In this document: piece after piece, positions 28,841-38,553 of the stretch | How positions within the stretch are numbered: the stretch's first letter is position 1 | Layout of the letters: each line of letters opens with the position of its first letter | Source: Sphingobium sp. | GTDB taxonomy: Bacteria; Pseudomonadota; Alphaproteobacteria; Sphingomonadales; Sphingomonadaceae | Reading direction: 5' to 3' | NCBI GenBank assembly: GCA_023266575.1 | Contig: JAHFPV010000005.1 | Location: forward strand, 62,001-126,000 | DNA length: 64,000 nt | Program-made: the position numbers and the translations under genes | The notes under the pieces: model-generated | What the model saw: the letters and a program-made list of their open reading frames with translations, nothing else | What the model was told of the DNA's origin: nothing | Database searches by the model: none

Positions 28841-29637
28841 TGCTGGACCTGCACGCCCCGGTCGTCGCGCTGATGCGGGACGTTGCCCGCGACATTGTGA
28901 TGCCCCGCTACCAGAATCTGACGAGCAGCGAGATCAGTGCCAAGGCGGACGCCGACGATCTGGTCACCATCGCCGACAAGGAAAGCGAGATCCGGCTGGC
29001 CGAAGGACTGGCCGCGATCCTGCCCGAAGCCGGTATCATTGGCGAGGAAGCCTGCGCCGCCGATCCGTCGATACTGGATCGCGCGGGCGACGGTCTCAAC
29101 TGGATCATCGACCCGATCGACGGCACCGGCAATTTCGCGGCTGGAAGGCCGCCCTTCGGCATCATGATCGCGCTGGCTGACGCCGGGACGACGCTCGCTG
29201 GCTGGATTCTCGATCCGATCAGCGGGCGGCTCTGCCACGCGATGCTGGGTGGCGGCAGTCATATCGATGACGAACGGGTAGAGGCGCGCGAAAGTGGCGG
29301 CGATCTGCCGATCGCGGCGCTGGCGGTCTATTTCATGAGCGCAGAAGAACGCGCCGACATCACCCGCCGCTCGCAGGACAGGTTCGCGCTGGTCGATATT
29401 CCCCGCTGCGCCGCCGAACAATATCCCCGGCTGGTGCTGGGCCAGAACGACGTATCGGTGTTCGCGCGCACCCTGCCCTGGGATCATGCGCCAGGCACAT
29501 TATTCCTGAACGAAGCGGGTGGTTGCTGCCAGCGGCTCGACGGCACGCCCTATGTCGTGGGCGACACGCGCCGCGGCCTGCTCGGCGCATCCTCGCCGCG
29601 CCTGTGGGACAGGGCGGCGGAGCTATTATTCCGCTGA
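28840..29637 (+). CDS. Inositol-monophosphatase-family phosphatase
   Basis: A 265-residue Mg-dependent, Li-sensitive-type phosphatase. Metal ligands appear as ITIADKESEI-like segment (TIADKESE), GIIGEEACA (Glu-Glu), and DPIDGTGNFAAGRPPFGIMIALA (the DPIDGT motif, about residue 85); the C-terminal motif is LPWDHAPGTLFLNEAGG. Candidates in the family are inositol-1-phosphatase, histidinol-phosphatase (HisN) and 3'-phosphoadenosine phosphatase; the sequence alone does not choose. Its start overlaps the argJ stop (TGATG), so it is translationally coupled to arginine biosynthesis, which mildly favours an amino-acid role such as HisN. Confidence 0.85.
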   Translation: MLDLHAPVVALMRDVARDIVMPRYQNLTSSEISAKADADDLVTIADKESEIRLAEGLAAILPEAGIIGEEACAADPSILDRAGDGLNWIIDPIDGTGNFAAGRPPFGIMIALADAGTTLAGWILDPISGRLCHAMLGGGSHIDDERVEARESGGDLPIAALAVYFMSAEERADITRRSQDRFALVDIPRCAAEQYPRLVLGQNDVSVFARTLPWDHAPGTLFLNEAGGCCQRLDGTPYVVGDTRRGLLGASSPRLWDRAAELLFR

Positions 29638-29640
29638 TGA

Positions 29641-29671
29641 TCCGGGCCTCGTCTCTGTAACGAAGCCCGGA
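29641..29671. terminator. Hairpin between converging phosphatase gene and trxA
   Basis: Inverted repeat TCCGGGC-CTCGT / ACGA-AGCCCGGA across the 43-base space between the two converging stop codons. There is no T run, so it is at best a weak bidirectional terminator. Confidence 0.4.
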
Positions 29672-29680
29672 ACGGCCGGA

Positions 29681-30001
29681 TCAGAGAACGCTCTCGATCC
29701 AGCTCTTGAGCGCGCTCTTGGGTGCAGCGCCGACCTTGGTGGCCGCCGGTTCGCCATTTTTGAACAGGATCATCGTCGGAATGCCGCGTACGCCATATTG
29801 ACCGGGCGCGTCGGGATTTTCGTCGATATTGACCTTGGCGATCGTGATCTTCTCGCCCAGTTCATCGGAGATTTCCTCCAGCGCCGGGCCGATCATCTTG
29901 CACGGGCCGCACCATTCGGCCCAGAAATCAACAAGCACGGGCTTGTCGGAATCGATCACGTCAGCCTTGAAGCTGCTGTCGGTAACTGCCTTGGTGGCCA
30001 T
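29681..30001 (-). CDS. trxA: Thioredoxin 1
   Basis: Cytoplasmic disulfide reductase of 106 residues. The active site is WCGPC (Cys31, Cys34) in [22 protein letters not shown], with the cis-proline loop [13 protein letters not shown]. Length and order are normal. AAGGAGA lies upstream of the ATG. It follows addA after 29 bases, so it may be the last gene of the divL-tsaE-amgK-murU-addB-addA transcript or have its own promoter. Confidence 0.97.
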   Translation of the reverse strand: MATKAVTDSSFKADVIDSDKPVLVDFWAEWCGPCKMIGPALEEISDELGEKITIAKVNIDENPDAPGQYGVRGIPTMILFKNGEPAATKVGAAPKSALKSWIESVL

Positions 30002-30030
30002 GTTAAAGTCTCCTTGTCTTGAGGCGCTAT

Positions 30031-33000
30031 CTAGGGTGTCGTCGCATCGCGCTCAACCGGTGAGAGCGGCAAATTCTCCTGCGTGGGCGCAAAGCCCGGC
30101 TTGTGCGCCGCCAACAGGGCGGGCGGAAGGATGATGAGGCGCGGCGCGCTGGTGTAGAGCAACCCCGCCTCGATCACCCGATCGGGGAAGATCACTCCCA
30201 GTGCGGCGGCATAGGCAGCCATCTGCCGGACATGCGCCGTCGGCACATCGTCCACGCCCAGCGGCGCAACCCGGCCCGTCTTGAAATCGACGAGCTGGAT
30301 GCGATCCGGCCCGACGCATAGCCGGTCCACCGTCCCTGCAATCACCGCTTCGCCCACCACCGCTGCAATCGGCGCTTCGGCCAGCGCATCGGGGCTGAAC
30401 AGATCGGCAAAATCGGGAGCTTCGATCACGCGCAGTGCCTGCGCGATAACATCCTGCCTGACGGCGGCATCCCCCGCCCCCTGCTGGACCAGCCAGCGAT
30501 CGGCAGCGTCGCGACGGCGCTCAGGCTCCACGCCAGGCAGTCGCTCAAACAGGGCGTGGAGCCAACGCCCCCGCTCCGCAGCCGCACGCATCGCCGGGGT
30601 TGGCGGCGGGTAAGGCACATCATCCTCGACCGGTGCGGAAGGAGCCAGCGGTCTCGGCGGGCGCGCCTCGACCGGGGCGGGCTGACGCAGCCAGTCGGGC
30701 ATGTCCGCCGCCGTGCCTTCTTCTGCCGTCTCCGGCTCCGCCTTCCTGGACGGCAAATCCTCGGTACCGCGCCAGCGTCGCGTCGCGCCCCAGATCGGAT
30801 CAGCCTCCCACTCCGCGCCCAGCGACACCATCGCGCCCTCGACCGCGGCGAACCAGCTTTCGGGCTTCACTTCGCCCTTCGCTCGTGGTCCCAGCGATCC
30901 GGCGACGATCAGTTTCTCCTCTGCGCGGGTGAGGGCGACATAGAGCAGCCGCCAATGCTCCTCCCGTTTGACCGCAGCCGCCTGTTCGGCCACCTCGCCA
31001 ATCGGCCCCTGCCGCTCCGGCTTGCGCGGGGCCAGGATCGGCAGGCCGTTCCACAACAGCGAATCAGCGCGATTGCCCGCGTCGGGATCAAGGCAGGCAT
31101 CGGCCAATATGACGATCGGCGCCTGCAACCCCTTGGCCCCATGCACCGTCAGCAGGCGCAGCATGTCGCCCTGCGCCGCCGCATCGCGCACTATGTCGAC
31201 TTCGCCCCGGTCGAACCAATCAATGAAGCGCTGGAGCGAGGGATGGTCGTCACTCTCGAATGCCAGCGCGGCATTGAGCAATTCCTCGATCGGATCGACC
31301 GCTTCGGCCCCCAATCGCTCGATCAGGCGGCGGCGACCGTCCATCGGCCCGGACAGGATCGCCTCCAGATAGCGATAGGGGGTGGTGAAATCCGCCACCG
31401 CCAACAGATCGCGCAGGGGCCGCAACGTCGCATCGTCCAGCGTCTGGTTGAGGTGCCGCCACAGCCCGGTCTTGCGCCCGATCAGCCGGTGCATCAACTC
31501 GTCCTGGGTCCAGCCGAGCAGCGGCGACACGAGCAGCGACGCCATGTTCAACTCATCGTCGGGTTGCACCGCGAAGCGCAGCGCCGCCAGCAGATCGCGC
31601 ACCGCCAGCGGCGCATTCAGCCGCAGCCGGTCGATCCCCGCTACCGCCACCTTCTCCTCATACAGCCGCGCCACGATCAGCCGCGCCAGTTCGCTCCGCC
31701 GCCGGACCAGGATCATGATGTCCCCCGCGCGCACCGGACGTCCCCGGCTTTCCAGCATCACGCCTTCGTCGATCCACTGCTTGATCTGCTGCGCGATCTT
31801 CTGCGCCAACACCCGCTCCTGATCGGCGGCCCAATCCTCCTCACCCTCGGCATCATCGGACAGGTTGGCCACGACCGGCTTCCACAACATCACTTCGCCC
31901 GGATGCCGGTTGGCGCTGATATGACGGACGTCGCCCGCGACCATCCCCAGCTTCTCAGCCGTCAAAGTCGCAATGGTGCGGTCCACCACGTCCAGCACTG
32001 CCGGGGTGGAGCGGAAACTACGGTCGAGCGACAGCTCATGGAAATCATGCCCGCTATTGTCCGCGTCCCGCTGGAACAATATTTGCGCGGCGGCGAAATT
32101 GGCGGGGCTGGTCCCCTGGAAGCCGAAGATAGCCTGCTTGAAATCGCCCACGGTGAAGATGGTCCGCACCTTGTCGCCCGGCTGCCATTCGGTGGCAAAA
32201 AACTCCTCCGCCAGCGTCCGCACGATCCGCCATTGCGCGGCATTGGTGTCCTGCGCCTCATCCACCAATATATGGTCGATCCGCTGGTCCAGCTTGTAGC
32301 GGATCCATTCGGCGATCCCGTCCTGCTCCAGCAGCGCGGCGGCGCGGGCGATCAGATCGTCGAAATCCACCGCCCCCGCCAGCCGCTTGGCCTGCGCATA
32401 GGCCCGCGCATAAGCCCGCCCGGCATGAAGCGCCTGCCCTAGCAACGCGGCATAATCGGCGCGCAGCTTCATCGCGATCAGTTCGCCAGTGCGGTCATAC
32501 AGCCGCGTCGCCATCTCTGCATAACCGTCGATCGAGGGGACATAGCCCTTGGTCAGCATGATGTCGCCATCCGCCTTGGCCCAGGCGCGATGCAGGTCGG
32601 TCAGGGTGGCAGCGCGTCCGGCCGGATCGAGTGCGCGCCATGCGGCGATCCGGTCGCACCGTTCCAGCCCGCGACCCTTGCCCCATTGCACGTTCGCCTG
32701 CACGATCCGGTCCAGCGTTCGCATGTCGAAGCTGGCATCCTCGCACTGATCAGCCAACCACTGGTCGATATCGCCCTCCGGCAATCCCAGTTCCGCCATG
32801 ATCCAAGGCGTAATCGGATCGGGCAAGGCGTCCAGCGCCTCTACCCTGGCGGCGCAGCGCAGAAGATAGCTCTCCGCCCCGCCCTCGCCCAGCCGCAGGC
32901 TGATCGCCTGCAACGCCGCAAACAGCGCTTCGTCGCCCGTCTCATGCGCTCGCACCACCATGTCGGCCAGCGTCTGTCGGGCCAGGTTGGTCTGCTCCCG

Positions 33001-33462
33001 CTGGTCGAGCGGGCTGAAACCGGGCGTCAGGTCCGCCTCCAGCGGGAAGGCGGTCAGCAATTGCTGGCAAAAACCATGGATCGTCTGGATGCGCAGCCCA
33101 CCGCCGGTCGATTCCAGCACTTCGGCGAACAGCCGACGGGCAAAGTCACGCGCGTCCGGCCCGGACTCCTCGCCCAGCGCCTCCAGATCGGCAAACAGCC
33201 CCTTGTCATCCATCTGCACCCAGGCGGCGAGCCTGTCATGGATGCGATCGGCCATTTCCGCCGCACCCGCCTTGGTAAAGGTCAGGCACAATATATTTTC
33301 CGGTCGCACGCCTTGCAGCAGCAGGCGGAACACACGCGCGGTCAGCACATGGGTCTTGCCCGTGCCCGCCGACGCCGACAGCCAGACATGCGCGTCGGGC
33401 GCCGCGGCGCGGGCCTGATTGCCCAGCAAGGGTTGCAGCCCCTTAGCCATCGTCGCGGCCAT
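30031..33462 (-). CDS. addA: Double-strand-break repair helicase-nuclease AddA
   Basis: 1143-residue UvrD-like 3'-5' helicase with a C-terminal RecB-type nuclease, working with AddB to resect DNA ends to a recombinogenic 3' tail. It has Walker [21 protein letters not shown] at about residue 30, motif Ia [18 protein letters not shown], Walker [66 protein letters not shown], and nuclease core [14 protein letters not shown]. The start at 33462 overlaps addB by 20 bases; an in-frame ATG at 33450 is equally possible. Confidence 0.96.
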   Translation of the reverse strand: MAATMAKGLQPLLGNQARAAAPDAHVWLSASAGTGKTHVLTARVFRLLLQGVRPENILCLTFTKAGAAEMADRIHDRLAAWVQMDDKGLFADLEALGEESGPDARDFARRLFAEVLESTGGGLRIQTIHGFCQQLLTAFPLEADLTPGFSPLDQREQTNLARQTLADMVVRAHETGDEALFAALQAISLRLGEGGAESYLLRCAARVEALDALPDPITPWIMAELGLPEGDIDQWLADQCEDASFDMRTLDRIVQANVQWGKGRGLERCDRIAAWRALDPAGRAATLTDLHRAWAKADGDIMLTKGYVPSIDGYAEMATRLYDRTGELIAMKLRADYAALLGQALHAGRAYARAYAQAKRLAGAVDFDDLIARAAALLEQDGIAEWIRYKLDQRIDHILVDEAQDTNAAQWRIVRTLAEEFFATEWQPGDKVRTIFTVGDFKQAIFGFQGTSPANFAAAQILFQRDADNSGHDFHELSLDRSFRSTPAVLDVVDRTIATLTAEKLGMVAGDVRHISANRHPGEVMLWKPVVANLSDDAEGEEDWAADQERVLAQKIAQQIKQWIDEGVMLESRGRPVRAGDIMILVRRRSELARLIVARLYEEKVAVAGIDRLRLNAPLAVRDLLAALRFAVQPDDELNMASLLVSPLLGWTQDELMHRLIGRKTGLWRHLNQTLDDATLRPLRDLLAVADFTTPYRYLEAILSGPMDGRRRLIERLGAEAVDPIEELLNAALAFESDDHPSLQRFIDWFDRGEVDIVRDAAAQGDMLRLLTVHGAKGLQAPIVILADACLDPDAGNRADSLLWNGLPILAPRKPERQGPIGEVAEQAAAVKREEHWRLLYVALTRAEEKLIVAGSLGPRAKGEVKPESWFAAVEGAMVSLGAEWEADPIWGATRRWRGTEDLPSRKAEPETAEEGTAADMPDWLRQPAPVEARPPRPLAPSAPVEDDVPYPPPTPAMRAAAERGRWLHALFERLPGVEPERRRDAADRWLVQQGAGDAAVRQDVIAQALRVIEAPDFADLFSPDALAEAPIAAVVGEAVIAGTVDRLCVGPDRIQLVDFKTGRVAPLGVDDVPTAHVRQMAAYAAALGVIFPDRVIEAGLLYTSAPRLIILPPALLAAHKPGFAPTQENLPLSPVERDATTP

Positions 33463-36412
33463 ACCATTCCTCCAGCCGCATCAACTGGTCATAATCGCCA
33501 TAATTGGCGACTTCAGGGTTGATCTCGGCACGGAAGGGTGCGCTGCCGAGCAGGAAGGCCTGCGCCAGTTCCTCGAACTGTTCATGAACCTTTGCCGTGA
33601 ACTCGGTTGTGACCATCTTGTCGCGCTTGCCAGTGGGATCGACCGGACTTTCGCGATAGCCGAACTGATCGCCCTTTTTTGCCAGCGACCAATATTCAAA
33701 ACCGCCCGCGATCTTCTTGCCACCGACGCCGTCAAACCCGCCAAGTTCGGCGATCACCCCCAACAGGCCGAGTTGCAGCGCAAAGCCCGCCTTCACCTGC
33801 CGCGCACTGGGCGGCTTACCGGTCTTGTAATCGATGATGCCCAGCGTGCCGTCGGGCAGCCGGTCGATCCGGTCGGCCTTCCCCATCAGCGTGACTTCGG
33901 CAATGTCGGCCCGCCCTTCCTTTTCGACCGCAAGGATGGTGCGCCCGTCCGCCTTGTCGCGCACGACCTCGGCAGCGATCCAGCGGATTGCCTCGATCAG
34001 GCGCGGTTGCCACAGCGCGCGCAGCAGCGGATGGACTTCGGGCCGGTTAAACATGGCGCGGGCGCGCGCTTCCAGATCGGCGGGGTCATGTGTTCCCGCC
34101 TCCGCCCAATGCTGGAGGATGTCATGCACCGCCGTCCCGCGCCAGGCTGGCCCGGCATCGGCATCGACCGGATCGAGCCGCGCGAGCCGCAGCACGCGCC
34201 GGGCGTAGAAAGCGTAAGGGTCCGCCTTCAACCGGTCGACATCGGTGACCGGAATGACGGTCGGGCGGGCCGAAACCGGTGGCGCAGGCACGGGACGAGC
34301 AACGGGATTATGCGTAGCAGGCGTGTCCAGCCCCCGCGCCTGTGCGGCATAGCGATCCGCCACCTTCCATTGCGGCCCGGCCATCGCCTTCAGTCGCAAC
34401 CAAAGCCGCGACGCGACCGCAGGCCCACCGCTGCCCCGCCGCGCACGGGTGATCAGCACATGCGGCGCGCCCAGCGCACTGGCGAAATCATGCGCGGCAA
34501 GGCCGATGCGCGTTTCCACCCCCGGCAAGCCCAGTTCCCGCCGGATACGCGGCGCCAGCCACGGATCAGGCGCGGGCAGCCCTGGCCAGGTGCCTTCGTT
34601 AAGGCCACCCAATATCATGAGGTCCGCCTGCACCAGCCGCGCCTCGATCAGGCCCAATATCGCGATGCGCGGATGCCCCCCCTGCGGCGGGCGAACCGAC
34701 ACCCCGCCCAGCATATGGTCGAGCAGCACTGGCAATGCCCGAATATCCGCCTGACGCGGGCCTTCATCGGCGGCTGCCTCCATTTCGGCGAACAGATCGG
34801 CGGCGGCATGGCCCTGATGCCCGGCCCAGACTGCATCACCCGTTAGCACACTCGACTGCTCGCGGATCGCAGCCAGTTGCCCCGCCAGATCGGTCGCAAC
34901 GCCAAAGGCCTGCTCCAGCGGTTCCAACAGAGCACGCGCGGCAGGCCACCAGTCTCGCACCTGATCGCGGACCGTGCGCTGCCGGTCATCCTCCCGCGCA
35001 GCCATCAGCATATCGATGCCCACCAGCCCCGCCTGCGGCCGCGGCCCGCGTAATAGCAAGTCCAGCGCCCGCACCCCGTCCAGCCAGGGCAGCCGCCCCT
35101 CGCCGCGCATGACCAGCGGATGCTTGAGCAATGTCAGCAGCGGCACCGGCGCGAACCGCTCCGCTACCGCCTGCGCCATCGCAATCAGCAACGTGCCAGG
35201 CGGCAGGCGCGACAGCGGCAGGCCCGCCGAATCGTCCGCTTCAATCCCCCAGCGTTTCAGATGCGCCGACACCCGCGTCGCAAGCTGCCGGTCAGGCGTC
35301 ACCAGCGCGGCGGTGCGTTTCTCCGTTTCCAGCGCCTCGCGCAGCGCAATCGCGATGGCCTGCGCCTCCTCTCCCGGTGTCGCCACCTCCAGCGCGGCGA
35401 CATCCGCCAGCGACCGATCCGCCGTCTTGAGGTCGCGCCACCGGCTGGTAAGCTTGGGCGGCAGCATCGCGTTCGAGATATTGCGCCCGCGCACCGCCCG
35501 CGCATCATGCTCACTGCCCCAGCGCCATTGCGCCACATCGTCGCGGGTCGCGCTCATGGCGTGGAGCAGGCGTTTCAGCGCATATTGCGGATGGCTCTCA
35601 TGTCCGGCGGGGGCATGGCCGGTGACCGGATCGGCGTCGAACGGACCAATCGCTTCCCACGCCTCATCGTCCATATGCTGGTCCAGCCCGGCAAACACCA
35701 CCATGCCGCCGGGCAGTTCACCGATCCGCCGCAGCAGCCCGGCAACCGCAGGCGCAGTCGTGGAAATACCAGCCGCAACAACAAAACCCGTCGGCGGATG
35801 GTCCCGCCAGCGCGCCGCCAGCCGGTCGAACAGCCGGTTGCGCCGCTCGGTCAGGTCCATGCAGCCCAGCCGCGCCAGTTCGTCCGGCCAGCGGGCAATC
35901 ACGATCTCGAACAGATGCAGCGACGTCTGCCAGTGGCGCGACAATTCATCGGACAGGGTCAGGTCGCGCAAGGCCGTCACCGGCACCCGCTCCACCTGCA
36001 TCTGGTCCAGCACTGCGCCCAGCGCCTGCCCCAGTTGCAGCGCCTGGCCCGCGTCAATATCGCCCTTCACCTGCTGCACCATCCGCGCCAGGATCATCTG
36101 GCGGCGCATTGGCGCAATCGCGGGCGGCAGTGGCTCCCCTTCCCCCAGCGGATCGAGCGCGCTGCCGACCTGCTCGCCAATGTCCGGGTCGCCGATCGCC
36201 ACCAGCCGGGGCAGCAACAGCCCGCCCCCCGACGCCCGCACAAACGCATCACTAACCGCCCGCACCGCGCGGTTGCTCGGCAACAGGATCATGCCCTGCG
36301 CCAGCGCCATCGGATCGCCACCATGGCGCGCCAACAGGCCAGCGACCAGCGCATCGGAAAAGGCGCGGTGCGCCGGAATGGAAAATAGCGCGGGGCGCCC
36401 GCGATCACCCAT
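33443..36412 (-). CDS. addB: Double-strand-break repair protein AddB (iron-sulfur-free type)
   Basis: 989-residue partner of AddA with an inactivated helicase part and a C-terminal PD-(D/E)xK nuclease core in GKADRIDRLPDGTLGIIDYKTGKPPS. It contains only one cysteine in its whole length. At the places where Bacillus-type AddB carries its 4Fe-4S ligands, this protein reads DPYAFYARRVLRL and VANYGDYDQLMRLEEW, with the cysteines replaced. It therefore belongs to the cluster-free alphaproteobacterial class. It overlaps murU by eight bases and addA by twenty. Confidence 0.93.
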   Translation of the reverse strand: MGDRGRPALFSIPAHRAFSDALVAGLLARHGGDPMALAQGMILLPSNRAVRAVSDAFVRASGGGLLLPRLVAIGDPDIGEQVGSALDPLGEGEPLPPAIAPMRRQMILARMVQQVKGDIDAGQALQLGQALGAVLDQMQVERVPVTALRDLTLSDELSRHWQTSLHLFEIVIARWPDELARLGCMDLTERRNRLFDRLAARWRDHPPTGFVVAAGISTTAPAVAGLLRRIGELPGGMVVFAGLDQHMDDEAWEAIGPFDADPVTGHAPAGHESHPQYALKRLLHAMSATRDDVAQWRWGSEHDARAVRGRNISNAMLPPKLTSRWRDLKTADRSLADVAALEVATPGEEAQAIAIALREALETEKRTAALVTPDRQLATRVSAHLKRWGIEADDSAGLPLSRLPPGTLLIAMAQAVAERFAPVPLLTLLKHPLVMRGEGRLPWLDGVRALDLLLRGPRPQAGLVGIDMLMAAREDDRQRTVRDQVRDWWPAARALLEPLEQAFGVATDLAGQLAAIREQSSVLTGDAVWAGHQGHAAADLFAEMEAAADEGPRQADIRALPVLLDHMLGGVSVRPPQGGHPRIAILGLIEARLVQADLMILGGLNEGTWPGLPAPDPWLAPRIRRELGLPGVETRIGLAAHDFASALGAPHVLITRARRGSGGPAVASRLWLRLKAMAGPQWKVADRYAAQARGLDTPATHNPVARPVPAPPVSARPTVIPVTDVDRLKADPYAFYARRVLRLARLDPVDADAGPAWRGTAVHDILQHWAEAGTHDPADLEARARAMFNRPEVHPLLRALWQPRLIEAIRWIAAEVVRDKADGRTILAVEKEGRADIAEVTLMGKADRIDRLPDGTLGIIDYKTGKPPSARQVKAGFALQLGLLGVIAELGGFDGVGGKKIAGGFEYWSLAKKGDQFGYRESPVDPTGKRDKMVTTEFTAKVHEQFEELAQAFLLGSAPFRAEINPEVANYGDYDQLMRLEEWYGRDDG

Positions 36413-37115
36413 GGGTGATCATGGATTCCACGACGGGGATGGCCTTGGGCGTGCCGACATCGAACCACAGCCCCTGATGCGAAACGCCGTAGAGCCGCCC
36501 CGCCTCGATCGCCCGGTTCCAGAAGATGTTGGTGGAAAACATGTCAGCGGGTGGATCGCGCAACAGCGAGGGCGACAATATCTCCACCCCGGTAAAAACG
36601 AAGGGCGCAACATGGGCGGTCTTGCGCCGGGTCAGGCGGCCGCCAGCGTCCATATGGAAATCGCCCGGCCCGCTATGGCAATGCGCCCGCGCCAGCGGCA
36701 CCAGCAACAGCAGCGCATCCATCCTGTCCGGGTCCCAGATGCGCTGCATCATGCCCAACGTTTCCTGCGGTCCGTCAATCCACAAATTGTCGCTATTGGC
36801 GCAAAAGAAGGGCTTGTCGCCCAGCAATGGCGCGGCATGGATCAGGCCGCCGCCGGTTTCCAGCAATTTGGCGCGCTCGTCGGAAATGACGAATTCCATG
36901 CCGCCCTTGCGCGTGCGCAAATGCGCCTCGACCGTGTCGGCGAGATAATGGACATTGACCACCACCTTGCGGATGCCGCCCGCTTCCAGCCGGTCGAGCG
37001 CATGGTCCATCAGCGGCTTACCTGCCACCTTGACCAGCGGCTTGGGCCGGGTGGCGGTCAGCGGACGCATCCGCTTCCCAAGGCCCGCCGCCATCAGCAT
37101 CGCTGTCTCGATCAT
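36405..37115 (-). CDS. murU: N-acetylmuramate-alpha-1-phosphate uridylyltransferase
   Basis: A 236-residue sugar-phosphate nucleotidyltransferase. The N-terminal AMLMAAGLGKRMRPLTATRPKPLVKVAGKPLMDHAL is the nucleotide-binding signature with the catalytic Arg/Lys; VVNVHYLADTV, SDERAKLLETGGGLIHA and FCANSDNLWIDG (metal Asp) follow. It makes UDP-MurNAc from MurNAc-1-phosphate, letting the cell reuse MurNAc without de novo synthesis through MurA. The assignment rests on the family plus the overlapping AmgK-like kinase directly upstream, the pair defined in Pseudomonas. A generic hexose-1-phosphate enzyme is the alternative. Confidence 0.88.
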   Translation of the reverse strand: MIETAMLMAAGLGKRMRPLTATRPKPLVKVAGKPLMDHALDRLEAGGIRKVVVNVHYLADTVEAHLRTRKGGMEFVISDERAKLLETGGGLIHAAPLLGDKPFFCANSDNLWIDGPQETLGMMQRIWDPDRMDALLLLVPLARAHCHSGPGDFHMDAGGRLTRRKTAHVAPFVFTGVEILSPSLLRDPPADMFSTNIFWNRAIEAGRLYGVSHQGLWFDVGTPKAIPVVESMITHG

Positions 37116-38098
37116 GCTGGAGCATGTTCCGCCAGCGCATCATGGCGCTGATCAGCCGGTATGTTGGCGGTGAACCACTGCGCCACCGGGGCCAGCGCGG
37201 GATGGGCCAGGTCGCGCTCCAGCAATCCCCACATGCGCGGCAGGAAGCTGAGGTAACGCGGCTTGCCGTCGCGCTGCCACAGGCGGGTGAAGATGCCGAT
37301 GATCTTGGCGTTCCGCTGCGCCCCAAGCACCGCATAGGCCGCGTCGAAATCATCTGGCGGCGCAGCAATCGCCTTGTAGCGCGCCAGCATCGCCGCCTCG
37401 ACCTGCGGCGGCACGTCACGCCGCGCGTCCTGCAACAGCGACACCAGATCATAGGCCGGATGCCCGGCTAGTGCGTCCTGAAAATCGAGCAGGCCCAGGC
37501 CATGAGACGTCGCCCGGTCGATCAGCATGATATTTTCCGCATGATAGTCGCGCAGCACGGTGACGGTCGGACTGGCGGACTGTTCGACGACCGGCAGCAC
37601 TGCGTCCCACGCCGCGACATAGGCGTCCTGATCGACCGAAAGACCGATGGCGGGGCAATACCACTCGGTGAGCAGTCCTACTTCCCGTTGATAGACCGCC
37701 CGGTCATAAGGCGGCACCGGCGCGGCGGGCAGGCGGTGGAGGTCGGCCAGCAGATCGATAGCGCGGCCATAGACCGCCAGTTCCGCATCCGGCTGATCGT
37801 CAACATGCTCCTTGACCCGCAGGTCGCCAAAATCCTCGATCAGCACCAGCCCCCGTTCCAGATCGCGTGCCAATATCCGTGGCGCGGCAAAGCCATCTTC
37901 CAGCAGATGTTCGGCAATCGTGATGAACGGGCGCGGATCTTCATGCGGTGGCGGCGCATCCATCAGCACCGCGCGGCGTCCGCCGTCGATGATGCGGAAA
38001 TAGCGGCGGAACGAAGCGTCCCCGGCCAGCGGCACGATGGCGGCATCGCCCCATCCGGCTTGGCCGAGGAAAGCCGGCGCGGCGGCGGGGGGGATCAT
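37112..38098 (-). CDS. amgK: Anomeric MurNAc/GlcNAc kinase AmgK (aminoglycoside phosphotransferase fold)
   Basis: A 328-residue kinase that phosphorylates MurNAc at C1. It has ASFRRYFRIIDGGRRAVLMDAPP near the N terminus (ATP-binding Lys/Met region), VLIEDFGDLRV, VTVLRDYHAENIMLIDR (catalytic loop with Asp) and HGLGLLDFQDALAGHPAYDLVSLLQDARRDV (metal Asp in DFQD), all typical of AmgK and related APH-fold kinases. ATG 38098 overlaps the tsaE stop as ATGA, so I prefer it to in-frame ATGs at 38110 and 38122. It overlaps murU by four bases. Together they form the recycling shortcut that confers fosfomycin tolerance in other bacteria. Confidence 0.88.
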   Translation of the reverse strand: MIPPAAAPAFLGQAGWGDAAIVPLAGDASFRRYFRIIDGGRRAVLMDAPPPHEDPRPFITIAEHLLEDGFAAPRILARDLERGLVLIEDFGDLRVKEHVDDQPDAELAVYGRAIDLLADLHRLPAAPVPPYDRAVYQREVGLLTEWYCPAIGLSVDQDAYVAAWDAVLPVVEQSASPTVTVLRDYHAENIMLIDRATSHGLGLLDFQDALAGHPAYDLVSLLQDARRDVPPQVEAAMLARYKAIAAPPDDFDAAYAVLGAQRNAKIIGIFTRLWQRDGKPRYLSFLPRMWGLLERDLAHPALAPVAQWFTANIPADQRHDALAEHAPA

Positions 38099-38553
38099 AT
38101 CTGTGACCATCGATCCGTCCAAGCGTCGGGCACGTCCGCTGTCAAGCGCCGAGCGCCATCCGCCTCAATCGTGATGGTCAAACGCAAGGCGTGGGACCAT
38201 AGCCGCGCGCCCAGCCGGTCGGGCCATTCGATGATCAGAAGGCTCTCCATCAGATAGTCGCCCAGCGCCAGTTCCTCCGTCTCCTCCGGCGTATCGAGCC
38301 GATAGAGATCGACATGCGCGACCGGCAGCCGGACTTCAGGCACGTCATAGGGCTGGACGATCGCGAAGCTCGGACTGGGCGCTTCGCCCGCCAGTCCCAA
38401 TGCTTCCAATATGCCCCGCGCCAGCGTTGTCTTGCCCGCGCCAAGCCCGCCCTCCAGCCCAATGACATCGCCGATTCGCACATGGGTGGCGATGCGATGG
38501 CCCAGATCCAGCATCGCCGCTTCATCCGTAAGATGCAGCGCCGCGTCAGCCAC
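38095..38553 (-). CDS. tsaE: tRNA threonylcarbamoyladenosine biosynthesis ATPase TsaE
   Basis: A 152-residue P-loop ATPase that works with TsaB, TsaD and TsaC in making t6A37 on ANN-decoding tRNAs. It shows IGLEGGLGAGKTTLARGILEALG (Walker A, about residue 40), PSPSFAIVQPYD and HVDLYRLDTPEETEELALGDYL (Walker B-like DLYR), and LLIIEWPDRLG. It overlaps the kinase gene upstream by eight bases and amgK by four. The tsaE-amgK-murU order recurs in proteobacteria. The other tsa genes are outside the window. Confidence 0.95.
   Translation of the reverse strand: MADAALHLTDEAAMLDLGHRIATHVRIGDVIGLEGGLGAGKTTLARGILEALGLAGEAPSPSFAIVQPYDVPEVRLPVAHVDLYRLDTPEETEELALGDYLMESLLIIEWPDRLGARLWSHALRLTITIEADGARRLTADVPDAWTDRWSQI

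Noticed and set aside
34974-37151. 725-residue open frame antisense to addB and murU
   Set aside because: Ser/Arg/Ala-rich shadow crossing two well-supported genes and their overlap; no motif or ribosome site.
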